64,000 nucleotides of DNA from Altericroceibacterium indicum (GCF_009828105.1 NZ_WTYQ01000006.1:98632-162631), one strand, 5' to 3'. Counted from the first letter of the stretch, positions 9,773-18,462 are shown. Notes: generated by a model from the letters alone, not told the origin. Made by a program: numbers and translations.

Positions 9773-9817
9773 TTATAAGATTTGCCAAGCTCTCTGTCAG
9801 GGAGTAGCGGGAAGGAG

Positions 9818-10447
9818 ATGAGTACCCACGCCGCGCCAACACCGACAGAAAATGGCAAGACCCCCCGCACCGAAAGGGGCCGCAAAACATTACGCAAGCT
9901 GCTGGATGCGGCGGCTCTGGAATTTGGTGAGCACGGGTTTCACGATGCGTCCATCACCGGGATTACCCGCCGTGCCGGGACAGCGCTGGGTAGTTTTTAT
10001 ACCTATTTCGATTCCAAGGATGAGATTTTCCGCGCATTGGTGAAGGATCTCAGCAATGGCGTGCGTGAAGCGGTGAAAGCCCGGCATGACCCGGATGGGC
10101 CGGCGCTGGAGCAGGAACGTGAAGCGCTCACCGCATTCCTCCAGTTCGCGCGGGAACATAAGGAAATCTATCGGATCATTGATGAATCCGAATTTGTCGA
10201 TCCGGCCAGTTTCCGCGCGCATTATCAGAACACGGCAAACCGCATGTTCGAACGTTTGCAAAGCGGCGTCGCCAAGGGCGAGTTGCGCGAGGGGCTGGAA
10301 GAAGCCCATGCTTGGGCCATCATGGGCATGAATGTGTTTCTGGGCCTGCGCTATGCCGTATGGTCGGATGAGGAAAAAGCAGAAGCGATTGCCGAAGTGG
10401 CAAACGGCGTTCTGCGGCATGGAATTGCCAAAGAAAAAGGAATTTGA
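9818..10447 (+). CDS. TetR/AcrR family transcriptional regulator
   Basis: A 209-residue repressor-type regulator. The N-terminal helix-turn-helix domain spans about residues 20-70 (RKTLRKLLDAAALEFGEHGF, then ITRRAGTALGSFYTYFDSK, the conserved recognition-helix block). The C-terminal ligand domain is about 75-209. The ATG at 9818 directly follows GGAAGGAG, which is close for a ribosome site. A TTG at 9782 would add 12 residues. It is divergent from the TonB receptor/hydrolase/MFS operon, so it probably controls that operon and itself in response to the imported compound. Confidence 0.9.
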   Translation: MSTHAAPTPTENGKTPRTERGRKTLRKLLDAAALEFGEHGFHDASITGITRRAGTALGSFYTYFDSKDEIFRALVKDLSNGVREAVKARHDPDGPALEQEREALTAFLQFAREHKEIYRIIDESEFVDPASFRAHYQNTANRMFERLQSGVAKGELREGLEEAHAWAIMGMNVFLGLRYAVWSDEEKAEAIAEVANGVLRHGIAKEKGI

Positions 10448-10541
10448 ATAGCCAGTCGGGAACTGACTGCGCTTGAGATACTCTCAGCAACATGGAATAA
10501 ATTTCATCGCATATTCTGATGAACCCGATGGGAGTTGCTGA

Positions 10542-11579
10542 ATGGTTGGAATAACGCCGGTGATCTTATGCGGTGGCGGGGGCAGCAGGCTCTGGCCGCG
10601 CAGCCGGCAGACACGGCCCAAACCCTTCCTGCCCCTGATCGGGCAGAGCACTCTGTTTCAATCCACATTGGAACGGTGCAACGATGCCGATCTGTTTGAT
10701 AAGCCGGTTATCGTAACGGGGGACGCGCATATTTCCTATGTGCTGGATCAGGGTCACCAGGACGGCACAATGTCGCTGATCGTAGAACCACAGCCACGCA
10801 ATACAGCAGCAGCGATTGCGCTGGCGGCCATGCGATTGCCGCAAGATGCCATCATGTTGGTGTGCCCCAGCGATCATTATATAGCCAATGTCGATGCCTT
10901 TCGCGAAACGGCCAAAGCGGCGGCAGTGCTTGCAGAAGAAGGCTGGCTGGTCGCTTTTGGCATCGCGGCGAATATGCCCGAAACCGGCTATGGCTATATC
11001 AAGCGCGGACAGCCGATTGATGGCGGCTTTCGGGTGGATCGATTTGTCGAGAAGCCTGATCTTGAACATGCCACAAGCTTCCTCGCGGATGGGGGCTATA
11101 GCTGGAATGGAGGCATTTTTGCCTTCCGGGCCTCCCGTTTCCTTGAGGAATTGGAAAAACACCGCCCTGATATTGCCCACTCCGTTGCCGAAGCTGTCAA
11201 GCAAGGTGCCCTCGACGAGCAGGGCTTTTTCCGGCCCGATGCCAGCATCTTCGCGGATACGCCCAGTGAATCCATAGACTATGCGGTGATGGAACAAACT
11301 GATCGTGCCGCCATGGTGCCAGCCTTCATGGGCTGGTCAGACATTGGCAATTGGCAGGCGCTGCGCGATGCTCGAAATGCCGACAGCATGGGCAACAGCG
11401 CGAAGGGCCAGGTTGAACTGGTCGATTGCCACAATGTCCTCGTCGATACGGACGGCCCACGCGTGTCGGTCATCGGGCTTGAAGATGTGGCGATTGTGGT
11501 GGACGGCAATGAAGTGCTGGTTACCAGTATGGCCGGCGCTCAGCAGGTCGGAAAACTGCGGAGCATCAAGGAAAGCTGA
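10542..11579 (+). CDS. manC: Mannose-1-phosphate guanylyltransferase, single-domain
   Basis: Makes GDP-mannose from GTP and mannose-1-phosphate for surface polysaccharide. The N-terminal nucleotidyltransferase signature GGGGSRLWPRSRQTRPKPFL is near residues 11-30. FVEKPD (sugar-phosphate site) and WNGGIFAF are present. At 345 residues it lacks the C-terminal isomerase half of the bifunctional AlgA/XanB type. A separate type I isomerase gene lies at 33.8 kb in this window, so the two activities are split. A plausible promoter (TTGAGA-N17-AATAAA) lies just upstream. It is convergent with the sulfatase gene. Confidence 0.93.
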   Translation: MVGITPVILCGGGGSRLWPRSRQTRPKPFLPLIGQSTLFQSTLERCNDADLFDKPVIVTGDAHISYVLDQGHQDGTMSLIVEPQPRNTAAAIALAAMRLPQDAIMLVCPSDHYIANVDAFRETAKAAAVLAEEGWLVAFGIAANMPETGYGYIKRGQPIDGGFRVDRFVEKPDLEHATSFLADGGYSWNGGIFAFRASRFLEELEKHRPDIAHSVAEAVKQGALDEQGFFRPDASIFADTPSESIDYAVMEQTDRAAMVPAFMGWSDIGNWQALRDARNADSMGNSAKGQVELVDCHNVLVDTDGPRVSVIGLEDVAIVVDGNEVLVTSMAGAQQVGKLRSIKES

Positions 11580-11682
11580 TCTCCTTGGCTGTCATAATTT
11601 AACATAACTATTATTATCGACGTAGCGGCGAGGCATTCAGCCATACTGGTTTGGCGGGCTGGCTGGAGAATAATGCACCGCG

Positions 11683-11742
11683 AGGAGGCACGCGTTTCGG
11701 TGCCTCCTGCAGGTGTTCTGGCCTCACTATACGTCAGGCCAG
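11683..11742. terminator. Two stem-loops between convergent manC and sulfatase genes
   Basis: The first is AGGAGGCAC / GTGCCTCCT (11683-11691, 11700-11708). The second is CTGGCCT / AGGCCAG (11718-11724, 11736-11742). Neither has a clear T-run, so their terminator role is inferred from position. Confidence 0.5.
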
Positions 11743-11758
11743 GACGTCATTGCTGCGC

Positions 11759-13450
11759 TTATTGCGCTGATCCGGGGAAATAAGGTTTGCCTTCTTCATC
11801 GGCTTTGAGCTTGGCTTCACTATCGGGGAAGTAGCCGTTGAACTTGGTTGGCAGGTCCGGTTCGACATACCAGCGATCCGGGAAGTCCGCTGCGCGCGGG
11901 CCACCTTTCTTGCGCCAGACCAGCCCTTCGCTGTTCCTTTCGCCGTAGGGAATGTCATGCTGCCCCTTGCTATTGGCAAGCTGTTCGTAAAGAGCCTGCC
12001 GCAGGGCGATCTTATTATCGAGATAGGCCGGATCATTGATGAGATTGTGCATCTCATTGGGGTCTTTCTTCAGATCGTACAGCTCCTCAATATCCCATAC
12101 GCCGTGATATTGGATATATTTCACCCGGTCGCGTTCGATGGCGAAGGTGGTTGGAGTCTGTGGGAAGCTCCATTCCCAGTAATATTCATAAACGAAGTCG
12201 CCAGACTTCCATTGGGTGGCGCTTTCCTGACCGGTCACGAGCGGCAAAAAGCTGGTGCCTTCCATCTGGCTGGGTTCAGCCACACCGGCCACATCAAGGA
12301 ATGTGGGGGCCAGATCGAGATTGCGCACCACCGCATCCACAGTCTTATTGGCGGGCACATGGCCGGGCGCATAGACCAGCATCGGCACGCGAACAGAGGG
12401 TTCATAAGCGTTGCGCTTATCGATCAGCCCATGATCGCCGAAGAGATAGCCATTATCCGAATAGAAAACGACCATCGTATTCTTATCGAGATCGTTCTTG
12501 TGCAGATAGGTCAAGATCCGCCCAACGCTGTCATCCACGGATGATAATGTCTCAAAATAACGGCGGACATAATCGTGAAAATCTTCATCCGTGTGATACG
12601 GGAAATCGATCCCGTGCCAGCTATTGCGCTGATTTTGCACCCACAGGGGCTTACCTGCATTGTTTTCCGGCGTATTTGCCGCGCTGGCGGGCAATGTCAC
12701 ATCGAGATCAGCATATTCGCCCTTATGTTCAGGGGCCGGTTCGGGATCGGAATGAACCGCTTTGTGGCTGAGATAGAGAAAGAAAGGCTGAGTGTCCTTT
12801 TTGTCTTCCTTCAACCAGTCGAGCGCATAATCGGTCAGTTCGGTGGTGATATAGTCTTTGCGGTTGACGTGCTTCCCGTCGACATTGAGCGTCTGGCGCT
12901 GACCTTCTTTGATCCCTTCAGGTGAAATCCCATCGGTCGGGTAATAGGTGCCCTGCCCCTTGAAGCTCACCCAACGGTCAAAACCGGGGCGTGGCGCATC
13001 CGTATCATCCCCCATATGCCATTTGCCGAAGAAGCCAGTGCGATAGCCGGCCTGCTGCAAATATTGCGGGAAGAAAATCAGCCCCTCTTCGGAGGATTGA
13101 TGGTTATCGATCACCCCATGATTGCGCGCTGTCTGGCCAGTCAAAATCGTCGCACGGCTCGGAGAGCATAAGGATGATGTCACCACCGCATTGGGGAAAT
13201 AGGTGCCATTCTTGCGCAGAAAATCGATGTTGGGTGTTTTAAGACCGGGAGTCAGAAAACCCATCGCATCAAAGCGCAGATCGTCCACCAGCACAAAGAT
13301 CACATTCATCGGCTTTTCGGCTTGCTGCGGCGCAGGGGCCGGCGCTGGTGCGGATGCGTTCTCCGCCGCTGCAGGAAGCGGGGAAAGGGCGGCAAAAAGC
13401 GCGCCCCCGCTCAGGGCTATTGTTCGCAGCCTGTTCCGCAATATTGCCAT
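11759..13450 (-). CDS. Secreted type I sulfatase
   Basis: A 563-residue arylsulfatase-family enzyme that cleaves sulfate esters. It has a signal peptide (cleavage near PAAAE, residue 30) followed by an Ala/Pro linker. Metal-binding VLVDDLRFD is near residue 54. The formylglycine motif is CSPSR (Cys near 95) with the trailing TILTGQ. FFGKWHMG and a C-terminal LYDLKKDPNEMHNL block are typical of the N-acetylglucosamine/choline-sulfatase-like branch. Activity needs conversion of the Cys by a formylglycine-generating enzyme, which is not in the window. The start at 13450 has AGGGAA upstream; an in-frame ATG at 13483 has no such site. Expression may begin at a promoter about 330 bp upstream, giving a long leader. 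Confidence 0.9.
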   Translation of the reverse strand: MAILRNRLRTIALSGGALFAALSPLPAAAENASAPAPAPAPQQAEKPMNVIFVLVDDLRFDAMGFLTPGLKTPNIDFLRKNGTYFPNAVVTSSLCSPSRATILTGQTARNHGVIDNHQSSEEGLIFFPQYLQQAGYRTGFFGKWHMGDDTDAPRPGFDRWVSFKGQGTYYPTDGISPEGIKEGQRQTLNVDGKHVNRKDYITTELTDYALDWLKEDKKDTQPFFLYLSHKAVHSDPEPAPEHKGEYADLDVTLPASAANTPENNAGKPLWVQNQRNSWHGIDFPYHTDEDFHDYVRRYFETLSSVDDSVGRILTYLHKNDLDKNTMVVFYSDNGYLFGDHGLIDKRNAYEPSVRVPMLVYAPGHVPANKTVDAVVRNLDLAPTFLDVAGVAEPSQMEGTSFLPLVTGQESATQWKSGDFVYEYYWEWSFPQTPTTFAIERDRVKYIQYHGVWDIEELYDLKKDPNEMHNLINDPAYLDNKIALRQALYEQLANSKGQHDIPYGERNSEGLVWRKKGGPRAADFPDRWYVEPDLPTKFNGYFPDSEAKLKADEEGKPYFPGSAQ

Positions 13451-13641
13451 CGAATTTTCCCTCAAATTTATCATTTCTGTCATTACTTAACCGCGGATAA
13501 TGCAGCGGAAACCGATATGGCTGGTTGAACTGTCCAGGGCCTGCGGGAACGGGACTTTGATGGGCCGCATCCCTCCATCCGCCGGTCAACGGAAGGACGG
13601 CTTTTCATCACATGGATTTTACGCTTCTTCACTCTGCGGCT

Positions 13642-13722
13642 TCAGCAAAATGGACAGAAGGTTTGCGGTGTGCACGATGCATCACAAAAACGCTGAGCGT
13701 CGCAAAACGAAACCTCTGACAT
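13642..13722 (-). CDS. Possible 26-residue cysteine-rich leader peptide
   Basis: A short ORF (MSEVSFCD... ending TFCPFC) with five Cys among 26 residues and GGAG 9 nt before its ATG. It lies about 55 nt after the predicted start of the sulfatase transcript and about 190 nt before the sulfatase ATG. Cysteine-codon-rich leaders are known to regulate sulfur genes in some bacteria (actinobacteria), so an attenuator-like role is conceivable here. An ORF this short can arise by chance. Besides this ORF, the promoter and the hairpins near 13900-13995, I see nothing in the 13451-14011 gap. Confidence 0.3.
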   Translation of the reverse strand: MSEVSFCDAQRFCDASCTPQTFCPFC

Positions 13723-13776
13723 AAACGCACTCTCCAATGCCACTGCGGGTTCTTGCCCGTCCTATAGCCTTGTAGC

Positions 13777-13805
13777 GCTATATGTTTGTAATTTTGCGTG
13801 GTCAA
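13777..13805 (-). promoter_or_regulatory. Candidate sigma-70 promoter of the sulfatase gene
   Basis: Minus strand: TTGACC (13805-13800), 17-nt spacer, TATAGC (13782-13777). Spacing is ideal. It would give a leader of about 320 nt ahead of the sulfatase ATG. Confidence 0.5.
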
Positions 13806-13896
13806 GAACAAGCCGGACACAAAACTGCGCAACAGCAGGCAGAATTATGCGCGGTTAAACAATCATCACAGGGCTTCTATTGAGTTACAGCCATGT

Positions 13897-13922
13897 AAAA
13901 GGCAGCGGCCAAAGCCACTGCC
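13897..13922 (-). terminator. Intrinsic terminator after the amidohydrolase gene
   Basis: On the minus strand GGCAGTGGC / GCCGCTGCC (9 bp, one G-T pair, 4-nt loop) is followed by TTTT. A second imperfect stem-loop with arms GGCACC / GGTGCC lies at 13969-13995, closer to the stop codon. Confidence 0.7.
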
Positions 13923-14011
13923 CTTGGGGATAAAGACTTAAGCCTTAAGCAGCTCGGGAAAATATTGGCACCATCCATGCATCGGACGGTGCCCTTGCGG
14001 GTTGAGGAAGG

Positions 14012-15871
14012 TTACTGGGCAAAGCTATCAGCGCGATAGACTTCACGGCCCCCCAGCACAGTGAGCAAAACCTGTGTATCGGCGATCTGTTCAGCCGGAA
14101 TGGCGGTCAGGTCGCGGTCGATCACGATCAGGTCGGCATATTTGCCCGGTTCGAGTGAGCCCACCCGGTCTTCCATATTGAGCGAATAAGCCGCGTTGAT
14201 GGTGAAGGCCCGAATAGCTGTAGCAATGTTCAGCCCCGGATCATCCCCCAACCGGCCTTTATAGCGCTCTTCAGTCGGATCAGGATTTTTGCGAGTGATC
14301 GCAATTTGCATCGCCAGCCATTCGTCCAATGTCTCGATCGGCCAGTCACTGCCAAATGCAATCCGTGCGCCTGCTGCATGAAACTTGCCTGCCGTCTCGA
14401 CAAAGCGGGCCCGCTCCGGCCCCATCTGCGGCACAAGCGTATTGATCGTGTCAGGCGCAGGCTTGCCCCATTGCAGCGACAATACTGGAATGGCACCGAG
14501 TTGAGCGAAGCGCTGGTAATCCTGCGGATCAATCACTTCATCATGTGCCAGAGCCGGCCTGAAATGAGGGGCATCATGGCGTTGACGCACGGTTTGGATT
14601 GCGTTGAGTGTGACATGGATAGCCTTGTCGCCCGTCGTATGCATATGCGCCGAGAGCCCCCGCGACACGAGCGCGTCAAGAATTCGGGTCAACAGAGCTT
14701 CGTCAAAATACAAAGAACCGGTCTTCTCGCCGGGGGCCCATTGCGGATGGGCCGACGACCCGAAATTGCGAAAATAGGGTGCAATCATAGCGCCGGTCTG
14801 CGCAGGAGCCTGAACCACTCCATCAACGAACAGCTTTGCCCGGTCTATGACAAGTCCCGGTGCCTTGGCGTTGCCTGGTAGCGTATAGCGCGCAGCAAGA
14901 TCGATAATATGCGCGGCAGCCTGATCGGGCTGCGCGGCTTCATCGGGTGACAGTTTCACAGCGAACACGGCCCGGGTGGTCAGGCCACCCTCATCACGCA
15001 AGTCTGCCCACGCCTCCATGTCCTCGACACGCGCGGAAGCGTTCAGAAGTGTCGTCACCCCTTGCGCATTGACCGCCTGAACGGCAGCCCGCGCATTGGC
15101 CAGATTGATCTGCCGCTGTGCATCCGCCGAAGGGACTGGTGCAGATCCGATCACCTGCCACATTGCCCCATCGAGGAAAATTCCAGTCGCTTTTCCATGC
15201 TCGTCACGCACGATCTCGCCATCGCTTGGGTTAGGCGTGTCATCAGTAATGCCAGCGGCGGCAATGGCAGCAGAATTGCCAGCCATCGAGTGGAAGTCGC
15301 TAGCCTGAACGACCACGGGCCGATCGGTTGGCAAGCGGTCGAGTATTTCAGCGGTCAAATCTGCACCGGCAGGCTGCGTCGCCTGGCGAAACCATGCCTG
15401 CACCCGCAGCCATTCGCCCGGCGCTTTCTTGCCGTCCTCTTTCAGGCAAACGGTAATCCGCTGCAATATCTGGTCAATTGTCAAAGGTTCATAATCCAGA
15501 CTGCATGCAGTCAGCATCGCGCCGCCAGCCAGCGGATGCATGTGACCGTCGATCAGGCCGGGCATCACCATGCGTTGATGCAGGTCCAAGCGCCGGGTTT
15601 CCGGTCCGATCAGCGGAGCAATCTGCGCATCACTGCCCAGTGCGATGATCAGGCCATCACGGATCGCAATGGCCTGATAGACGCTATTCGTCGCATCGAC
15701 GGTATAAACCTTGGCATTCGTCAGAACGAGTTCAGCCGGAGGGGCAGACTCCGCAACGGGAACGCGATCCTCTTGATGGCTCACGGCCGTACAGGCGGAG
15801 GCCATTAATGTCGCGGCAGCAATGGCTCCAAATCGAACAGGCCAGGTGGCTATCCAGTCCGGTTTCTTCAT
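14012..15871 (-). CDS. Amidohydrolase family lipoprotein (YtcJ-like)
   Basis: A 619-residue metal-dependent hydrolase of the amidohydrolase_3 group, which acts on amides, formamides or related C-N bonds. A signal peptide ends in lipobox LMASAC (Cys near residue 27), so it is an envelope lipoprotein. Metal motifs are GLIDGHMHPLAGG (HxH), HMHTTGDKAIH in the middle, and GSDWPIE (metal Asp) near the C-terminus. The typical C-terminal GSLEPGKYADLIVID closes the composite beta domain. The start at 15871 has GAGGG 5 nt upstream. It is divergent from a serine hydrolase gene across a MarR-type operator (15945-15958), so it belongs to the catabolic cluster. Its substrate is not known. Confidence 0.87.
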   Translation of the reverse strand: MKKPDWIATWPVRFGAIAAATLMASACTAVSHQEDRVPVAESAPPAELVLTNAKVYTVDATNSVYQAIAIRDGLIIALGSDAQIAPLIGPETRRLDLHQRMVMPGLIDGHMHPLAGGAMLTACSLDYEPLTIDQILQRITVCLKEDGKKAPGEWLRVQAWFRQATQPAGADLTAEILDRLPTDRPVVVQASDFHSMAGNSAAIAAAGITDDTPNPSDGEIVRDEHGKATGIFLDGAMWQVIGSAPVPSADAQRQINLANARAAVQAVNAQGVTTLLNASARVEDMEAWADLRDEGGLTTRAVFAVKLSPDEAAQPDQAAAHIIDLAARYTLPGNAKAPGLVIDRAKLFVDGVVQAPAQTGAMIAPYFRNFGSSAHPQWAPGEKTGSLYFDEALLTRILDALVSRGLSAHMHTTGDKAIHVTLNAIQTVRQRHDAPHFRPALAHDEVIDPQDYQRFAQLGAIPVLSLQWGKPAPDTINTLVPQMGPERARFVETAGKFHAAGARIAFGSDWPIETLDEWLAMQIAITRKNPDPTEERYKGRLGDDPGLNIATAIRAFTINAAYSLNMEDRVGSLEPGKYADLIVIDRDLTAIPAEQIADTQVLLTVLGGREVYRADSFAQ

Positions 15872-15944
15872 AATTCCCTCTCGCAATCTTATAGTATTGG
15901 CAGCGAATCTGGACGCTAGACGCGTATATCCAAAAAAGAAACTA

Positions 15945-15958
15945 CTTGAGTAATCAAG
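15945..15958. promoter_or_regulatory. MarR-type operator, copy 1
   Basis: CTTGAGTAATCAAG, one base off the perfect palindrome CTTGATTAATCAAG found at 19168. It lies between the divergent amidohydrolase and serine hydrolase genes. Its left half (TTGAGT) could double as a -35 with TATGAT 16 nt further on, so a bound repressor would block RNA polymerase. Confidence 0.7.
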
Positions 15959-16038
15959 CTTTCAGAATATGATTTGCCGGGATGCACCTCATTCGAGCGG
16001 TCACAATCAAGCTGGCCCCAATGCTGAAGGGAAACAGG

Positions 16039-17298
16039 ATGTACGAGAGGAAACGCTTATATGGCGCAGGTCGCGCTGCTTTGCTGGCAGCAACGGCGGC
16101 GCTGTCGCTGGTCTGCACCGAGACGGCCCTTGCCCAAGACAACACCGATTTGGCAGCCAGCGAACCCACGCCTGCCATTCAGGAACTTCGCCGGATTTTC
16201 ATGAATGATTCGATCAATGCCCTGACCTTTCACAGCATCGATTCGATCTTTTACACCCTGCCCGTGAAAGCAGGGAAAATCGCCTCCCCCTTATCGCGTG
16301 ACGAACATCCGCTGAATTTCACCTATGACTTTCAAGGGCAGACACACACGCCGGAGCAGTTCCTCGAACGCACCTATACCAATGCCCTTCTGGTCATGAA
16401 GGGTGACGATATCATCTATGAAAACTATCGGAACTTCACCGGTCCCGACACGCATTTTCTGTCGATGTCCATGGCCAAGTCGATCACGTCCATTCTGGTC
16501 GGTGCTGCGCTGGAAGACGGCTATATCAAATCGCTGGACGACACAGTGGAAACCTATGTCCCCGAACTGATCGGCACGGCCTATGAAGGGGCCACAGTGG
16601 AAGATCTGCTCGAGATGAAATCGGGCGCCAATCGCCCGGATTCCTATCGTCCCGAACCCGGCACCCCGTCAGCCAAATTGCGAGAGGAAATTCTCGTCTA
16701 TAATCGGCGGCGTATAGTCGAGGAGGCTTTCATGGTCGACAAGATCGCAGAGCCGGGCACGATCTTCCAATATTCCACGCTCAATACCAATCTGCTGGGC
16801 TGGATATTGGAAAGAGCCACCGGAAAGCCAATCGATCAATATATGAGTGAGCGGATATGGGTTCCGCTGGGCGCACAAGCGGACGGTTTTTTCCTCACTG
16901 ATGGCCCTCCCGGCGTAGGCCGTTCCACCAATGGCATGGGTTTCAATGCAACGCTGAGGGATTATGCCCGTCTCGGGCAGATGATGCTGCATGAAGGGCG
17001 CGTTGGCGAGCGCCAGATCATTTCCCCGGAATGGGTACGGACATCGACTGTTACCACGGGGCCAGAACCTGTTTCAGCCGATGAACACTGGGGCTATCGA
17101 TACCAATGGTGGACACTGGCCGATTCCAACGCCTACATGGCGATCGGACTCCAGGGCCAGTTCATTTATGTCGATCCAGACACCCAGACAGTGGTCGTGA
17201 AATTGAGCTACCTTCCCCTGGCCACTGCCGAGGCTGGTTATCTGGAAAGTGAAGCTTTCTTCCGCGCCGTATCGAACTGGGAGCCGACCAGGCCCTAG
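16039..17298 (+). CDS. Secreted serine hydrolase, class C beta-lactamase/NylB-like fold
   Basis: A 419-residue exported hydrolase of the beta-lactamase superfamily (COG1680 type). The signal peptide ends at TALAQ (near residue 32). The catalytic SxxK is SMAK in FLSMSMAKSITS (near residue 150). The second motif is QYSTLNTNLLGW, close to the Y-S-x-x-T pattern of 6-aminohexanoate-dimer hydrolase. The third is in GLQGQFIYVDP. These enzymes hydrolyse esters or amides; true beta-lactamase action is unlikely. The start at 16039 (MYERKR) has AAGGG upstream. It is clearly paralogous to the gene at 30253, and the two bracket the cluster. It is expressed from the operator-controlled region at 15945. Confidence 0.87.
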   Translation: MYERKRLYGAGRAALLAATAALSLVCTETALAQDNTDLAASEPTPAIQELRRIFMNDSINALTFHSIDSIFYTLPVKAGKIASPLSRDEHPLNFTYDFQGQTHTPEQFLERTYTNALLVMKGDDIIYENYRNFTGPDTHFLSMSMAKSITSILVGAALEDGYIKSLDDTVETYVPELIGTAYEGATVEDLLEMKSGANRPDSYRPEPGTPSAKLREEILVYNRRRIVEEAFMVDKIAEPGTIFQYSTLNTNLLGWILERATGKPIDQYMSERIWVPLGAQADGFFLTDGPPGVGRSTNGMGFNATLRDYARLGQMMLHEGRVGERQIISPEWVRTSTVTTGPEPVSADEHWGYRYQWWTLADSNAYMAIGLQGQFIYVDPDTQTVVVKLSYLPLATAEAGYLESEAFFRAVSNWEPTRP

Positions 17299-17314
17299 AA
17301 CGGTTTTATGAGGG

Positions 17315-17342
17315 GCGAGACAGCGGCCTCATGCTGTCTCGC
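17315..17342. terminator. Stem-loop between convergent genes
   Basis: A perfect 10-bp inverted repeat GCGAGACAGC / GCTGTCTCGC with an 8-nt loop, between the converging serine hydrolase and DUF3237 genes. There is no T-run, so the terminator role is inferred from position. Confidence 0.55.
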
Positions 17343-17365
17343 TGTCTCGCCAGAACGATGCCCTA

Positions 17366-17848
17366 TCACTCGACCACGAAATAATGGATGCGGTTGGCAC
17401 CGGGGATCTTCTCAGCCACACCGACGAAAACGTGACGGGCCATCCAGTCATGTGGCCCTTCGGGTACGTCGAATTTGGGCGTGACGCGCATATAATATTC
17501 GTGCGGCTCTGCTGGCTCGTTACGCGCCATGCGTTCAGCCACTTCCTCGGTATATGCCCAGCGATAGCCACGGTTCTGCATGTAGATCACCGTTCCATCA
17601 TCCAGTTCGAGCATATAGCGAGCATCGAAATCGAGCACCCCATCGGGGCGCTGCAAGGGCCAGTCACCGCCGCTCATGGGGATGACTCTGCCCGTAATGC
17701 CCGGGCCTTCGATCGTCCCGTCCAGGGCATACACCCCTGCCCGTGTTGCGCCCTGAGATGTCGGCTTGAGCCAATATGGCTTCCCAAGCGTCAGCGCGAT
17801 GGAGAAAGCAAAGCGAAATTGCGGAGTAAAAACCTGCCAGTCAGTCAT
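17366..17848 (-). CDS. DUF3237 family protein, copy A
   Basis: A 160-residue soluble protein of the DUF3237 family, which folds as a small beta barrel and has no established reaction as far as I know. Visible family landmarks are the central GGDWPLQRPDGVLDFDARYMLE block (here GDWPLQRPDGVLDFDAR) and the C-terminal GPHDWMARHVFVGV. There is no signal peptide, so it is cytoplasmic. It has a divergent paralogue at 17974, with a MarR-type operator between them, so both should be induced with the stilbene-dioxygenase genes. A role in the handling of a catabolic intermediate (isomerase or hydratase-like, or a binding protein) is a guess. Confidence 0.85.
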   Translation of the reverse strand: MTDWQVFTPQFRFAFSIALTLGKPYWLKPTSQGATRAGVYALDGTIEGPGITGRVIPMSGGDWPLQRPDGVLDFDARYMLELDDGTVIYMQNRGYRWAYTEEVAERMARNEPAEPHEYYMRVTPKFDVPEGPHDWMARHVFVGVAEKIPGANRIHYFVVE

Positions 17849-17887
17849 TCAGAAATTCCCATCCATATCCGGGGTTGCAGCATATTG

Positions 17888-17901
17888 CTTGATTAATCAT
17901 A
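17888..17901. promoter_or_regulatory. MarR-type operator, copy 2
   Basis: CTTGATTAATCATA, with the full core TGATTAATCA, between the two divergent DUF3237 genes. The right edge runs into TATATT, a possible -10 for the rightward gene, the same layout as copy 4. Confidence 0.75.
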
Positions 17902-17973
17902 TATTGTGCTGCATGAAGGTTGCAAGCGCAATGGCGCGATAAAGCTGCCTGGCTGGCGAAGGAGAATGAGACT

Positions 17974-18462
17974 GTGCATGATGACCAATCGCTGGATCTG
18001 AAATTCGAACATGCGTTTGACATTCGCATCAATTTCGATCGCCGGTGGGACACGGGTGCCATTCACGATGGGGGCCCCAACCACGGTTACACCTCAATCG
18101 GGGAAAACTCGCTCGTAAGCGGCCCCAGACTGACAGGAAAACTGGTCGATTACAGCGGTGCCGACTGGCCTGTGATGCGGACCGACGGTGTTGTTGAACT
18201 CAACGCACATTACATGATCGAGGCCGATGACGGCGCGCTCATCTACATCCGCAATCTGGGTTACGTGCATGGCAAGCTTGAACGACCGGGCAAGGAAGCC
18301 ATCGGGTCATATTTCCGTTGTACACCCTATTTCCGAGCCCCTGACGGCCCTCATGAATGGCTCAACCGAACGGTCATTGTGGGCGTCGGACAACGCAGGC
18401 CACAGATCGGCCCGGACGGCGAACCCGACCATTCGATTTTCCGTTACTACGCCGTATTGTGA
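17974..18462 (+). CDS. DUF3237 family protein, copy B
   Basis: A paralogue of the gene at 17366, 162 residues from a GTG start. The GTG at 17974 is chosen because GAAGGAG lies 9 nt upstream and the length then matches copy A (160). An in-frame TTG at 17920 would add 18 residues. Shared blocks are SGADWPVMRTDGVVELNAHY, then GALIYIRNLGYV, and GPHEWLNRTVIVGVGQ. It differs from copy A in its N-terminal third, which suggests specialisation, not a recent duplication. It is cytoplasmic. The function is unknown; co-regulation with aromatic catabolism is inferred from the operator. Confidence 0.83.
   Translation: MHDDQSLDLKFEHAFDIRINFDRRWDTGAIHDGGPNHGYTSIGENSLVSGPRLTGKLVDYSGADWPVMRTDGVVELNAHYMIEADDGALIYIRNLGYVHGKLERPGKEAIGSYFRCTPYFRAPDGPHEWLNRTVIVGVGQRRPQIGPDGEPDHSIFRYYAVL

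Noticed and set aside
11588..11605. CTGTCATAATTTAACAT, a Pho-box-like string
   Set aside because: It lies between convergent genes, with no promoter to serve on either strand.
16039..17298. Beta-lactamase resistance gene
   Set aside because: The fold is shared, but the motif set (NylB-like second motif, no KTG box) and the catabolic setting favour an esterase or amidase.
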